The position numbers and the translations under genes were made by a program. This document shows positions 14,713 through 21,604 of a stretch of 64,000 bases of DNA, piece by piece (positions within the stretch are counted from its first letter, which is position 1; every line of letters begins with the position of its first letter). The notes below the pieces were generated by a model that saw only the letters and a list, made by a program, of their open reading frames with translations, had not been told where the DNA came from and ran no database searches. The DNA is from an uncultured Prochlorococcus sp. (GTDB lineage Bacteria; Cyanobacteriota; Cyanobacteriia; PCC-6307; Cyanobiaceae): assembly GCA_902600475.1 (NCBI GenBank), contig CACKJM010000001.1, positions 64,685-128,684 of the forward strand. Reading direction: 5' to 3'.

Positions 14713-16242
14713 ATGGACAAGTACGACGTTGTAATAGTTGGCAGTGGAATAGGTGGATTATGCTGTGGTTCGATTCTTGCTTTATCAGGCAGGAGAGTTC
14801 TCATATGTGAAGCACATACCCAACCAGGAGGTGTTGCTCACAGTTTCAAAAGAAAAGGTTACACTTTCGAATCAGGTCCTTCATTGTGGAGTGGAATAGG
14901 TAAATGGCCGACAACTAATCCACTAGGGCAAATTCTTAAATTACTTGATGAAGAAGTTGAACTATTTCAATACAAAGGTTGGCAAGTAATTGTCCCAGAA
15001 GGCAATTTTAATCTTGATGTTGGGGAAGAACCTTTTAAACAAACAATTAAAACTTTAAGAGGTGAGAAATCTGTTGAAGAATGGGAATCATTCATTTCCG
15101 GAATAAAACCTCTTAGCCAAATAATAAATGAAATACCTTTACTCTCATTTTCTCCCGAATCAATAAATTTCTTAGATCTAATAAATTTAACCTCAAAATT
15201 TTTACCTAATATCAATCAAATACCAAAAATTAATAAGGGCTTTGGGAATTTAGTAAATAATCATCTAGAGGATCCTTTTCTCAGAAATTGGGTTGATTTA
15301 TTGAGCTTTTTGATAAGTGGCATGTCAATGCATGATACAAATACAGCTGCGATGGCTACTTTATTTAACGAATGGTTTGAACCAAATTCATACCTTGAAT
15401 ACCCTAAAGGAGGTAGTGAATCTATAGTCAAAGCCTTAATTAATGGATTTAAAAAAAATGGAGGAGAATTAATTCTCTCTTCGAGAGTAAAGACAATTAA
15501 CTTCAATAAAAATTTAGCTACAGGTATAACTCTAAATAATGGTTCTAGCTATAGTTGTGAATCTGTTGTCACGAATACTGATATTTGGAATTTAAAAAAG
15601 TTAATTCCAAATGAAATTTCGAAAAAATGGAATACAAAAGTTTTGAACCCTAATAAATGTGATTCTTTCCTTCATATACATCTAGGTTTTGATTCTGATG
15701 GTCTTGAAAATTTGCCAATACATGCGATACATGTTGATGAGTGGGAAAAAGGTATAACCGCAGAAAGAAATATAGCTGTATTTTCAATCCCATCTGTTTT
15801 AGATAAAAATATGGCGCCTGAAGGGAAACATGTTCTTCATGGCTATACTCCCGCAAATGAACCTTGGGAAATTTGGGAAAACCTAAATCCAAAGGAATTA
15901 GAATATAGAATTTTGAAAGAAGAAAGATGTTCAATATTCCTTAATGCAGCGCGAAAATTCATCCCTGATATAGACGAAAGGATTGATTTAAAAATGCTAG
16001 GAACCCCTATCACTCATAAAAAATTCACAAATACCTATTGCGGTAGTTACGGCCCTGCATTATCTGCAGCAAAAGGTCTTTTCCCAGGCTGCAAAACTCC
16101 AGTGAAAAATTTATTTACTTGCGGTGCAAGTACATTTCCAGGTATTGGAATTCCTGCTGTTTCAGCAAGTGGCGCTTACGCAGCTGAAAAAATTATTGGT
16201 AAAAAAGAATTTAAAACTCTTCTTAAGAAAATAAATTTATAA
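14713..16242 (+). CDS. CrtISO/phytoene-desaturase-like FAD oxidoreductase
   Basis: A 509-residue flavoprotein of the phytoene dehydrogenase and carotenoid isomerase superfamily. The N-terminal dinucleotide motif VVIVGSGIGGLCCGSILALS is followed by EAHTQPGGVAHSFKRKGYTF, the FAD-contact region. The C-terminal FAD motif LFTCGASTFPGIGIPAVSAS is typical of carotenoid desaturases and isomerases. It is full length. In cyanobacteria several such paralogues exist beside crtP, crtQ and crtH; this one looks like the less characterised phytoene dehydrogenase-related group, so carotenoid substrate and reaction are inferred only from the family. Confidence 0.75.
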   Translation: MDKYDVVIVGSGIGGLCCGSILALSGRRVLICEAHTQPGGVAHSFKRKGYTFESGPSLWSGIGKWPTTNPLGQILKLLDEEVELFQYKGWQVIVPEGNFNLDVGEEPFKQTIKTLRGEKSVEEWESFISGIKPLSQIINEIPLLSFSPESINFLDLINLTSKFLPNINQIPKINKGFGNLVNNHLEDPFLRNWVDLLSFLISGMSMHDTNTAAMATLFNEWFEPNSYLEYPKGGSESIVKALINGFKKNGGELILSSRVKTINFNKNLATGITLNNGSSYSCESVVTNTDIWNLKKLIPNEISKKWNTKVLNPNKCDSFLHIHLGFDSDGLENLPIHAIHVDEWEKGITAERNIAVFSIPSVLDKNMAPEGKHVLHGYTPANEPWEIWENLNPKELEYRILKEERCSIFLNAARKFIPDIDERIDLKMLGTPITHKKFTNTYCGSYGPALSAAKGLFPGCKTPVKNLFTCGASTFPGIGIPAVSASGAYAAEKIIGKKEFKTLLKKINL

Positions 16243-16358
16243 ATCAAGTTCTTTTTATAACTCTACAAATACTTAGTTAAGAAATAAGAATAAAGAAAGC
16301 AAAAACGTTCAATAATGATAATCTTTATCTGAACATAAACTTCACTTATAGCTCTTAT

Positions 16359-16562
16359 ATGTTTTTCTTATCAATTCCTCAAGCTTGGCATTTAGTTGGC
16401 ACTTGGTCAGAACAGCTTCCAAGCGAGTCAAATCTTATAGGAATGGGTCAAACAGAATTAATGATGACTTTACATTCAATATTTGTTCCTCTCTTACTTG
16501 TAATTTCATATTACCTATTCAATAGACTTAATAAAAACGAATCAAAGAAAATTAAAGGATGA
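16359..16562 (+). CDS. small membrane protein of unknown function (67 aa)
   Basis: A 67-residue protein beginning MFFLSIPQAWHLVGTWSEQL, with one clear helix (TLHSIFVPLLLVISYYLF) and a basic Lys-rich tail. It lies 116 bases after the CrtISO-like gene on the same strand. No family recognised, although the LPSESNLIGMGQTEL linker looks structured. Convergent with the next gene. Confidence 0.55.
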   Translation: MFFLSIPQAWHLVGTWSEQLPSESNLIGMGQTELMMTLHSIFVPLLLVISYYLFNRLNKNESKKIKG

Positions 16563-16573
16563 TCATTTAAGGT

Positions 16574-16864
16574 TTATTTAGCTGAACTTCTTCTAACTAC
16601 TTTTCTTCCTGAAGAAGTATCAACTCCGCTTGAATCTTTAGTTTGTGAATTAGTTTCAACATTATCAACGTCATTCTTATCCATTTCTGCGCAAACACCT
16701 ACTACCATGGCAGCTTGCATTTGATCTGGCAAATCTCCAATAGTTAATAAGGCCTTTAAAACTAATTGAAGTCGAGTTTGCCGATCTATTTCAGGTCTTA
16801 GTTTTTTTACGGTATTCCAAAGTTCTTGGGTAACTTCTTTTAAAAGTTCTAGATCTACAGCCAA
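16574..16864 (-). CDS. small conserved-looking hypothetical protein (96 aa)
   Basis: The frame starts with TTG at 16864 (LAVDLELLKEVTQELWNTVK in the reading frame, first residue decoded as Met). The first 60 residues are a helical folded part (DRQTRLQLVLKALLTIGDLP, DQMQAAMVVGVCAEMDKN). The last 35 are low-complexity polar sequence rich in Ser, Thr, Asp and Val ending RKVVRRSSAK. No membrane span. Function unknown. Confidence 0.6.
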   Translation of the reverse strand: MAVDLELLKEVTQELWNTVKKLRPEIDRQTRLQLVLKALLTIGDLPDQMQAAMVVGVCAEMDKNDVDNVETNSQTKDSSGVDTSSGRKVVRRSSAK

Positions 16865-16954
16865 ATTAAATCCTTCTTGTGTTTCTACTAATCTAACAAA
16901 AAATTGGATCTCGTAAAATAATATTCAATAAAAAGATTGTTAGTTAATATTTTT

Positions 16955-17161
16955 CTATCCGAATACAAGTTGCATTTGTTGATGCGATTCATTCCTCTCT
17001 TGCAAAAGTTTATCTTTTTCAATCTTTTTTAGAGTAAAAGTTCTATAAATTCTTTTTTGAATCTTTATTGGAGTATTTTCAAACTTTACATTTTTACGTA
17101 TTAGAGAATTCCACTCTTTTGAATTAAAAGGGGCATAAGGAGAAGATGAAATCACTTTCAT
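16955..17161 (-). CDS. small basic hypothetical protein (68 aa)
   Basis: A 68-residue basic protein (MKVISSSPYAPFNSKEWNSL, then a Lys-rich helix KKIEKDKLLQERNESHQQMQ). An ATG start at 17161 lies 14 bases from an inverted repeat at 17175-17194 that could be an operator. Upstream of the next minus-strand gene by 90 bases. Composition is protein-like; family unknown. Confidence 0.5.
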   Translation of the reverse strand: MKVISSSPYAPFNSKEWNSLIRKNVKFENTPIKIQKRIYRTFTLKKIEKDKLLQERNESHQQMQLVFG

Positions 17162-17174
17162 ATTAATAATACAT

Positions 17175-17194
17175 CTGTACTTATACTAGTACAG
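17175..17194. promoter_or_regulatory. inverted repeat just upstream of a small gene, in a 299-base gap
   Basis: The 17162-17460 gap between two divergent small genes holds no reading frame that I trust. Its one clear structure is CTGTACT at 17175-17181 and AGTACAG at 17188-17194 around a 6-base centre, 14 bases from the start of the minus-strand gene. The GTAC half-sites recall cyanobacterial regulator boxes, but spacing does not match the LexA or NtcA consensus. A TTGACA hexamer at 17405-17410 may belong to the plus-strand gene at 17461. Confidence 0.3.
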
Positions 17195-17460
17195 AATTAC
17201 TATTAAGCAACAACTTCATCGACTTTTTCTTAATTTTAAAGTGTCTTTGAGAATGGATTGATTTTTTTTATCTAATTTATAGGAACCATAAGTTTGATAA
17301 ATATATAAAAGTATCATAGGTAACTTATTGATCCCTTTTTTTAGTGTCTTAGGATTTTTCTTGCTTAAAAACATCATAAAATAGTTAATTTGTTGAAATT
17401 AACATTGACAAGATATATTTAGTAATCCTTCCTATAAAAAGAATAATTAATTGATCAAAA

Positions 17461-17769
17461 ATGCTCCTTAGTAATGCAAAAAGACTAAAGATCCAAGGAA
17501 TAATTAAAAGAATTGCTCAAGATAAATCAATTACATTAGAAGAAAGGATATATGTTGAGAAATTCGCACACCATAATTCGACAATTTCTCTTTGGCTGAA
17601 AAAAGCTAACAGCTTTAGAAGGAATGGCACAAAAAATGATGGGGGGATTGATAACCTCTTACAATCATTTGGGATAGATGGACTAGATAAAGAAAATCAT
17701 TTCAACCCAAATGAAGATGATATATCGGATTGGTTTGGCGGTGCTCCTGGATGGCTAAGGAGAAGCTAA
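17461..17769 (+). CDS. conserved-looking hypothetical protein (102 aa)
   Basis: A 102-residue soluble protein starting MLLSNAKRLKIQGIIKRIAQ, with a helical, basic first half (EERIYVEKFAHHNSTISLWL) and an acidic end with DDISDWFGGAPGWLRRS, a tidy C-terminal motif that looks conserved. A TTGACA hexamer about 50 bases upstream may be its -35 box. It occurs alone. No function assigned. The overlapping frame that continues beyond its stop is a shadow. Confidence 0.6.
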   Translation: MLLSNAKRLKIQGIIKRIAQDKSITLEERIYVEKFAHHNSTISLWLKKANSFRRNGTKNDGGIDNLLQSFGIDGLDKENHFNPNEDDISDWFGGAPGWLRRS

Positions 17770-18042
17770 ATTCATTAATTATTCAATTTACCCAGGCTAT
17801 ATTACACAAATATATACTCATAAAAGATATAGATACCCAAAAAATCCATGGTATAAATTTAATCGGCACTAATTTTTTTTTTGAAAAAGTTTTCATATTG
17901 ATTTTTCTTTTAGATTATTTCTTCCTTACCTTTTTTGAGAATAGGTTTAATTGCTCTATTTATAAATTAAACAATATTCGAAACCTCAAAGATATTAAAT
18001 CACTTTAAGTAGATAAAGTTAATCAGCCTTAATGATCACAAT

Positions 18043-18183
18043 CTAAGCAACTTTATTTTCAATGTTCCTTGTAAAATTTACTATTTTTGCCTCATCATTG
18101 TCTGAATCATTCCAATATTTTATAAGTCTTTCTAATTCATCAATCCTCTTTTTGGCATTTGCAATTTTTTCAGTAGTTGTCAT
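18043..18183 (-). CDS. small coiled-coil-like peptide (46 aa)
   Basis: ATG at 18183 to TAG at 18043. The 46 residues form one probable charged helix (MTTTEKIANAKKRIDELERL, IKYWNDSDNDEAKIVNFTRN). It is divergent from the PTOX gene, whose start is 156 bases to the right. No known motif; the regular spacing of hydrophobic residues suggests an oligomerising helix. Confidence 0.45.
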   Translation of the reverse strand: MTTTEKIANAKKRIDELERLIKYWNDSDNDEAKIVNFTRNIENKVA

Positions 18184-18338
18184 ATAAAGTTTTTATCTAT
18201 CCAATTAATGCATGAAAAAAAAATATTTCAATAAAAGTTACAATTTTTAGACTATAAATATTAATTTTTGGTTAATTACCTAAAAACATTATAGCCCTCG
18301 AGCAGCTGAGTAATTATACTTAAAGAAAAACTAAATTT

Positions 18339-18848
18339 ATGAAGAAATTAAATTCTTTAATTTTGAATAGTACAGTTAATTTCTTAGACTTCATATACTC
18401 TGGTAGATCTTTACAAAGATTTTGGGTTTTAGAAGTTATAGCTAGATCACCTTATTTTGCATTTCTTTCGGTTCTTCATTTTAAAGAATCCCTAGGAATT
18501 AAAAATGAGAAAACAATGATTTTAATGAAAGAACATTTTTATCAAGCTATTAACGAAACTGAGCATCTTAAAGAAATGGAGAAAAGAGGAGGGGATAGGT
18601 TCTGGATTGATAGATTTTTTGCGAGACACCTTGTCCTTGTCTATTACTGGATCATGGTTTTTTATTATTTCCTCTCTCCAGCTAATGCCTATGATGTCAA
18701 CATAAAAATCGAAGAACATGCATTTGAAACTTATTCCAAATATTTAATAGATAATCCAAATGATCAAAAAATAAAAGAAATTGCTCAAGATGAATTAAAT
18801 CATGTCCAAGAACTTAACGAAGCTTTGGCAATGCTTACGCCAGTTTAG
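18339..18848 (+). CDS. ptox: plastoquinol terminal oxidase, alternative oxidase family
   Basis: A 169-residue di-iron oxidase that takes electrons from plastoquinol and reduces oxygen to water at the thylakoid membrane, acting as a safety valve for excess excitation. All six iron ligands can be placed: Glu32 (WVLEVIARSPYF), Glu73 and His76 (NETEHL), Glu125/126 (EEHAFETY), Glu152 and His155 (DELNH). The MEKRGGDRFW and hydrophobic LVYYWIMVFYYFLSP segments are typical. It is shorter than plant PTOX and lacks a transit peptide, as expected. Its end overlaps by four bases the convergent NdhF-like gene. Confidence 0.88.
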   Translation: MKKLNSLILNSTVNFLDFIYSGRSLQRFWVLEVIARSPYFAFLSVLHFKESLGIKNEKTMILMKEHFYQAINETEHLKEMEKRGGDRFWIDRFFARHLVLVYYWIMVFYYFLSPANAYDVNIKIEEHAFETYSKYLIDNPNDQKIKEIAQDELNHVQELNEALAMLTPV

Positions 18849-19279
18849 ATTAGTGCTGAGAAATCTATTAGCAATATTGAGAGCATCACCGAAGAAGAAA
18901 TTAATCCTAGGCTAATCATCAATGAGACATACCCTTTCTTTCTAGGCAATTTATAAAAGGATATTCCAATAATTAATATCATTATTAATGAGAAAAAAAT
19001 TATAATTTTTTCATTTACTAAATTGAGATGTAAAACTAAATTTTTTTCTTCAAAAAATTTGAGAAATTTAGATAAAAATAATTCTTCTTCTATTTTCTTA
19101 AAATAGTCAAATGCGCTTATAAAAGCAGAACTTAATAAAGATAATGCAACCAGTGCAGTAACTGGTTTTGTTAACCTGTTAAGCGTTCTGTTAAAACTTG
19201 CCAATAAAATAAGAATAAATAAAGAGGTTACTAAAGGTATTAAAGGTATAAGAGTTGTTGAATTTATGAAATTTCCCAC
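18845..19279 (-). CDS. NdhF N-terminal-like membrane protein, short
   Basis: A 144-residue protein with about four membrane spans. The opening LIPLIPLVTSLFILILLASF, the middle SAFISAFDYFKKIEEE and the end LPRKKGYVSLMISLGLISSS follow the order of the first 140 or so residues of NdhF/NuoL (YxxGYxRFFAYLSLFSxSM region). The rest of a 600-residue NdhF is missing and the stop is clean, so it is either a stand-alone short homologue or a truncated NDH-1 subunit. It overlaps the 3' end of the PTOX gene tail to tail by four bases. The NdhF link is by pattern and is moderate. Confidence 0.45.
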   Translation of the reverse strand: MGNFINSTTLIPLIPLVTSLFILILLASFNRTLNRLTKPVTALVALSLLSSAFISAFDYFKKIEEELFLSKFLKFFEEKNLVLHLNLVNEKIIIFFSLIMILIIGISFYKLPRKKGYVSLMISLGLISSSVMLSILLIDFSALI

Positions 19280-19424
19280 AAAAAAATATGTCTCTAACTT
19301 AGAATTTTATATTATTTCGACGCGATATTTTATTAAATAAGATTTTTAAAATCTTGAATGTAATTAGTACCTATTGCATTTTGTGTAAATTGATACCAAA
19401 ATTTAATTAGTATTGAAAAATAAA

Positions 19425-19526
19425 ATGTTAGCCATTTCTGAAATTATTATTGCAAGTGCTATCTTCCTAGGAATTGTATATTGGGAAGTTAGATTCCTAT
19501 ATACCAAAACTAATGTAGCGAAATAA
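19425..19526 (+). CDS. single-span micropeptide (33 aa)
   Basis: ATG at 19425 to TAA at 19524-19526. The N-terminal helix (MLAISEIIIASAIFLGIVYW) is membrane-spanning, followed by EVRFLYTKTNVAK. Size and layout recall small photosystem or NDH subunits, but it does not match psbX, psbY, psbK or petN as I know them. It lies between the NdhF-like gene (divergent) and a poly-glutamine peptide gene. Confidence 0.45.
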   Translation: MLAISEIIIASAIFLGIVYWEVRFLYTKTNVAK

Positions 19527-19642
19527 CTTCACTCAATACAGGAAAATTAAAAACGTAGAAAATTTAAATAAAATTTAAGAATTTAAGTTGACAAAAAAAG
19601 CTTTTAATATGAGAGAATAAACACAAATTTCCAGCAATTATA

Positions 19643-19780
19643 ATGAGCGAAGTTCAAAATCCTAATACTAACTCAACTCAGCAGCAACAACAGCAACAGC
19701 AACAATCTTATTCAGACAGCAAAATTAATTCTGCTGAGAGCGAGAGACTTTATCTTGAGATGAAAGAAGCTTGGCTTTAA
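19643..19780 (+). CDS. small protein with a nine-glutamine tract (45 aa)
   Basis: ATG at 19643 to TAA at 19778-19780. After MSEVQNPNTNST comes nine consecutive glutamines coded by mixed CAG and CAA, then a charged helix (SAESERLYLEMKEAWL). A TTGACA hexamer at 19588-19593 lies 50 bases upstream and may be its -35 box. Soluble. Poly-Q runs are rare in a 30% GC bacterium with a small genome, so the gene is notable; function unknown. Confidence 0.55.
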   Translation: MSEVQNPNTNSTQQQQQQQQQSYSDSKINSAESERLYLEMKEAWL

Positions 19781-19902
19781 ATTTAATTCGTGTTTGAAAT
19801 AATATTTCTATAAATTATTTAAAATTTTTTTTAATTTTGAAGTAATCAATACTTTTTTATTTTCCATACCCTTTAAATTTTGTTTAACCGCAAGATTAAT
19901 CT

Positions 19903-20034
19903 TTGAGAAAATTAAAGCAGTTAGAAAAAATTAACGGAAGACTCGCAATGGGAGGATTGATATATTTAGTTTTTACAAAATTAGTTTCCAACCGTGCTGA
20001 CATATTAGACCAGCTTAAATCTTATTTGATTTAA
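19903..20034 (+). CDS. HLIP-like micropeptide (43 aa) with chlorophyll-binding-type motif
   Basis: A TTG at 19903 (an in-frame stop lies just upstream) opens a 43-residue frame: RKLKQLEKINGRLAMGGLIY and then a helix tail. EKINGRLAMGG matches the E-x-x-N-G-R-x-A-M-x-G motif of high-light-inducible proteins and light-harvesting (CAB/ELIP) helices, where Glu and Asn bind chlorophyll and Arg forms the helix-helix salt bridge. The helix after the motif (LIYLVFTKLVS) is short and partly basic, so this is a minimal or degenerate relative. Non-ATG start; the neighbours are other micropeptides and PTOX. Confidence 0.55.
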   Translation: MRKLKQLEKINGRLAMGGLIYLVFTKLVSNRADILDQLKSYLI

Positions 20035-20051
20035 GAAATGAATTGGAAATA

Positions 20052-20144
20052 TTATCCAGGAATATTTCTTTCTATATAAGCGTCAGATAAAGCTAGAATT
20101 AACCCCAATAATGTTGAAAATATAGCAATTTCAGTTGAATCCAT
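20052..20144 (-). CDS. single-span micropeptide (30 aa)
   Basis: ATG at 20144 to TAA at 20052-20054. The sequence runs MDSTEIAIFSTLLGLILALS and ends DAYIERNIPG, one hydrophobic helix with an acidic N-terminus and a short polar tail. Layout resembles tiny thylakoid membrane subunits. It is convergent with the HLIP-like peptide and divergent from the DUF3104 gene. Too short to exclude chance. Confidence 0.4.
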   Translation of the reverse strand: MDSTEIAIFSTLLGLILALSDAYIERNIPG

Positions 20145-20209
20145 TTTATTTTTTGAATTACCCCTAGTTTGCTAAATAATTCAAAGTTCAGCAACAAAAC
20201 CAATAACTT

Positions 20210-20228
20210 AGTATAGTACGTATATACT
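20210..20228. promoter_or_regulatory. inverted repeat in the DUF3104 promoter region
   Basis: AGTATA at 20210-20215 and TATACT at 20223-20228 flank a GTACGTA centre, only 15 bases before the GTG start of the DUF3104 gene. TATACT is also a good -10 box for that gene. If it is the -10 element, the repeat would place an operator across the promoter. No known regulator site is matched. Confidence 0.3.
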
Positions 20229-20242
20229 ATTATATATTTATT

Positions 20243-20491
20243 GTGAGCTCAGCAACTCCTGAGTTTCTTTTCGTTAGGCCTGGTGATTATGTCGCAATTA
20301 AAAAAGAAAATTGCGAAGATACTAAAGAAAAGAATGAAAAATATTGGGTCGGTCAAGTTATCGACTGTATTGGAGGAGCTAGAAATCCAAATTCATGGAC
20401 CTTGTTTCAAGTTGCCAATATTGACAATGGAGAGATCACTATAATCAACGCCGATATTGTAGAAAAAATTTTGAAACCTTCTGAAAGTTAA
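20243..20491 (+). CDS. DUF3104 family protein
   Basis: An 82-residue soluble protein with a GTG start. FLFVRPGDYVAIKKEN (about 8-23), YWVGQVIDCIGGARNPNSWT (about 33-52), and the closing LFQVANIDNGEITIINADIV are the strand-turn blocks of DUF3104, a small family almost confined to marine picocyanobacteria. Its fold looks like a KOW/SH3-type barrel, but no function is known. A palindromic element overlaps its promoter. Confidence 0.75.
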   Translation: MSSATPEFLFVRPGDYVAIKKENCEDTKEKNEKYWVGQVIDCIGGARNPNSWTLFQVANIDNGEITIINADIVEKILKPSES

Positions 20492-20557
20492 TCTTAATCA
20501 AACAAACTTTTTTCAATATTACTGAAACAAAAGGAAAAATGAACGCTTTAAAGGAAA

Positions 20558-21448
20558 TCAACCCAGTTCCAAGCAGGCAAGTCCGTATACTTGATTCATA
20601 GGGCAGGGAGGTTGAATGCCTTTATACATTCTGTAAGTTTTTGATATTTCCTCAAATCCCAGACTTGATAAAAGATAATTTGCATAAGGGTTCAGATTAG
20701 AGCAATCCAATAAGATTTGAGCATCTAAATCACCAACTAACTCCCTTATTAATAATTCAGCAAGTGGTGGAGTATCCGCTAAAAGGGGGCCAATTCTCCA
20801 GCCTTGCTCATTATCCTCCAATATACAAGGTCTTATCCTGCCAAATCCATGGCACATCCCATTATTATCGACAATTGCGCTGACATTACCATGAGAATTT
20901 TTCAACCAGTCATTTAGAAAATGCGGTCTGGGACTAGGTTCTCTTTGATCATCATAAATTAAGACTGCTTCAGAGGAAATTTTATTACCCGGGACAACTT
21001 TAAAAGAATGAAATTGATCTTTATAGAAATTTCTCAATGGCAAATCTTGAGAACCATTTAATTTCCAACGATTTGTAATGGAAGATTTTCTAAACCCCCA
21101 CTTTGCGTAATCATTTAATCTATCTGGAGCAGCCTCAAGACCAATACAATCAACATTTTTCAAATATTCGAGGGCATGTTCCCATAATCTCACTCCATAT
21201 CCATTATTTCGTAATTCTTTTTTAACTATAAATAAACCGATAAAACCATACGAGGAATTGTACTTTATGCACGCAATAGAGCCTATAGGATTATTGTTTA
21301 GACAAGCTACCCATAACCCTTGTTTATCTGTATTTCTATAAATTGATACATCATCCATTCCCGGAGAAAATCCTTCTAACCTTGCCCAGTTTGTGACTTC
21401 TGGTATTTCATTTATAGATATCAATCTAATTGAAAATTTTTCCCTCAT
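20558..21448 (-). CDS. GNAT family N-acetyltransferase, two-domain
   Basis: A 296-residue protein of two parts. The first (about 1-130) is a GNAT domain with the acetyl-CoA loop VKKELRNNGYGVRLWEHALE, where Q/R-x-x-G-x-G/A is recognisable as RNNGYG. The second half (about 150-296) resembles the C-terminal GNAT-like domain of YitH-type transferases (HGFGRIRPCI, AELLIRELVGDL). The substrate is not known; in the family, targets include small amines and polyamines. No neighbour on the same strand suggests a partner. Start at ATG 21448. Confidence 0.75.
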   Translation of the reverse strand: MREKFSIRLISINEIPEVTNWARLEGFSPGMDDVSIYRNTDKQGLWVACLNNNPIGSIACIKYNSSYGFIGLFIVKKELRNNGYGVRLWEHALEYLKNVDCIGLEAAPDRLNDYAKWGFRKSSITNRWKLNGSQDLPLRNFYKDQFHSFKVVPGNKISSEAVLIYDDQREPSPRPHFLNDWLKNSHGNVSAIVDNNGMCHGFGRIRPCILEDNEQGWRIGPLLADTPPLAELLIRELVGDLDAQILLDCSNLNPYANYLLSSLGFEEISKTYRMYKGIQPPCPMNQVYGLACLELG

Positions 21449-21604
21449 AGAAATATACTAACCAAGAAAAATTTGAATTTTTAAAGGTAATATTAATAAA
21501 TTTGATTATTTCTCATAAATCATTCGCTTTGATTTAATTGCCTAAAAACCTTAGTTATTTACAATTTATCCTCTGATATATTTAATACTATTCAAAGGAA
21601 TAAA

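Noticed and set aside
17175-17194. LexA or NtcA binding site
   Set aside because: The half-site spacing does not fit either consensus, and the adjacent gene is not a known target.
17730-18008. Plus-strand frame of 92 codons after the 102-residue gene
   Set aside because: It begins inside the previous gene in another frame, is Phe- and Ile-rich from base composition, and has no start context.
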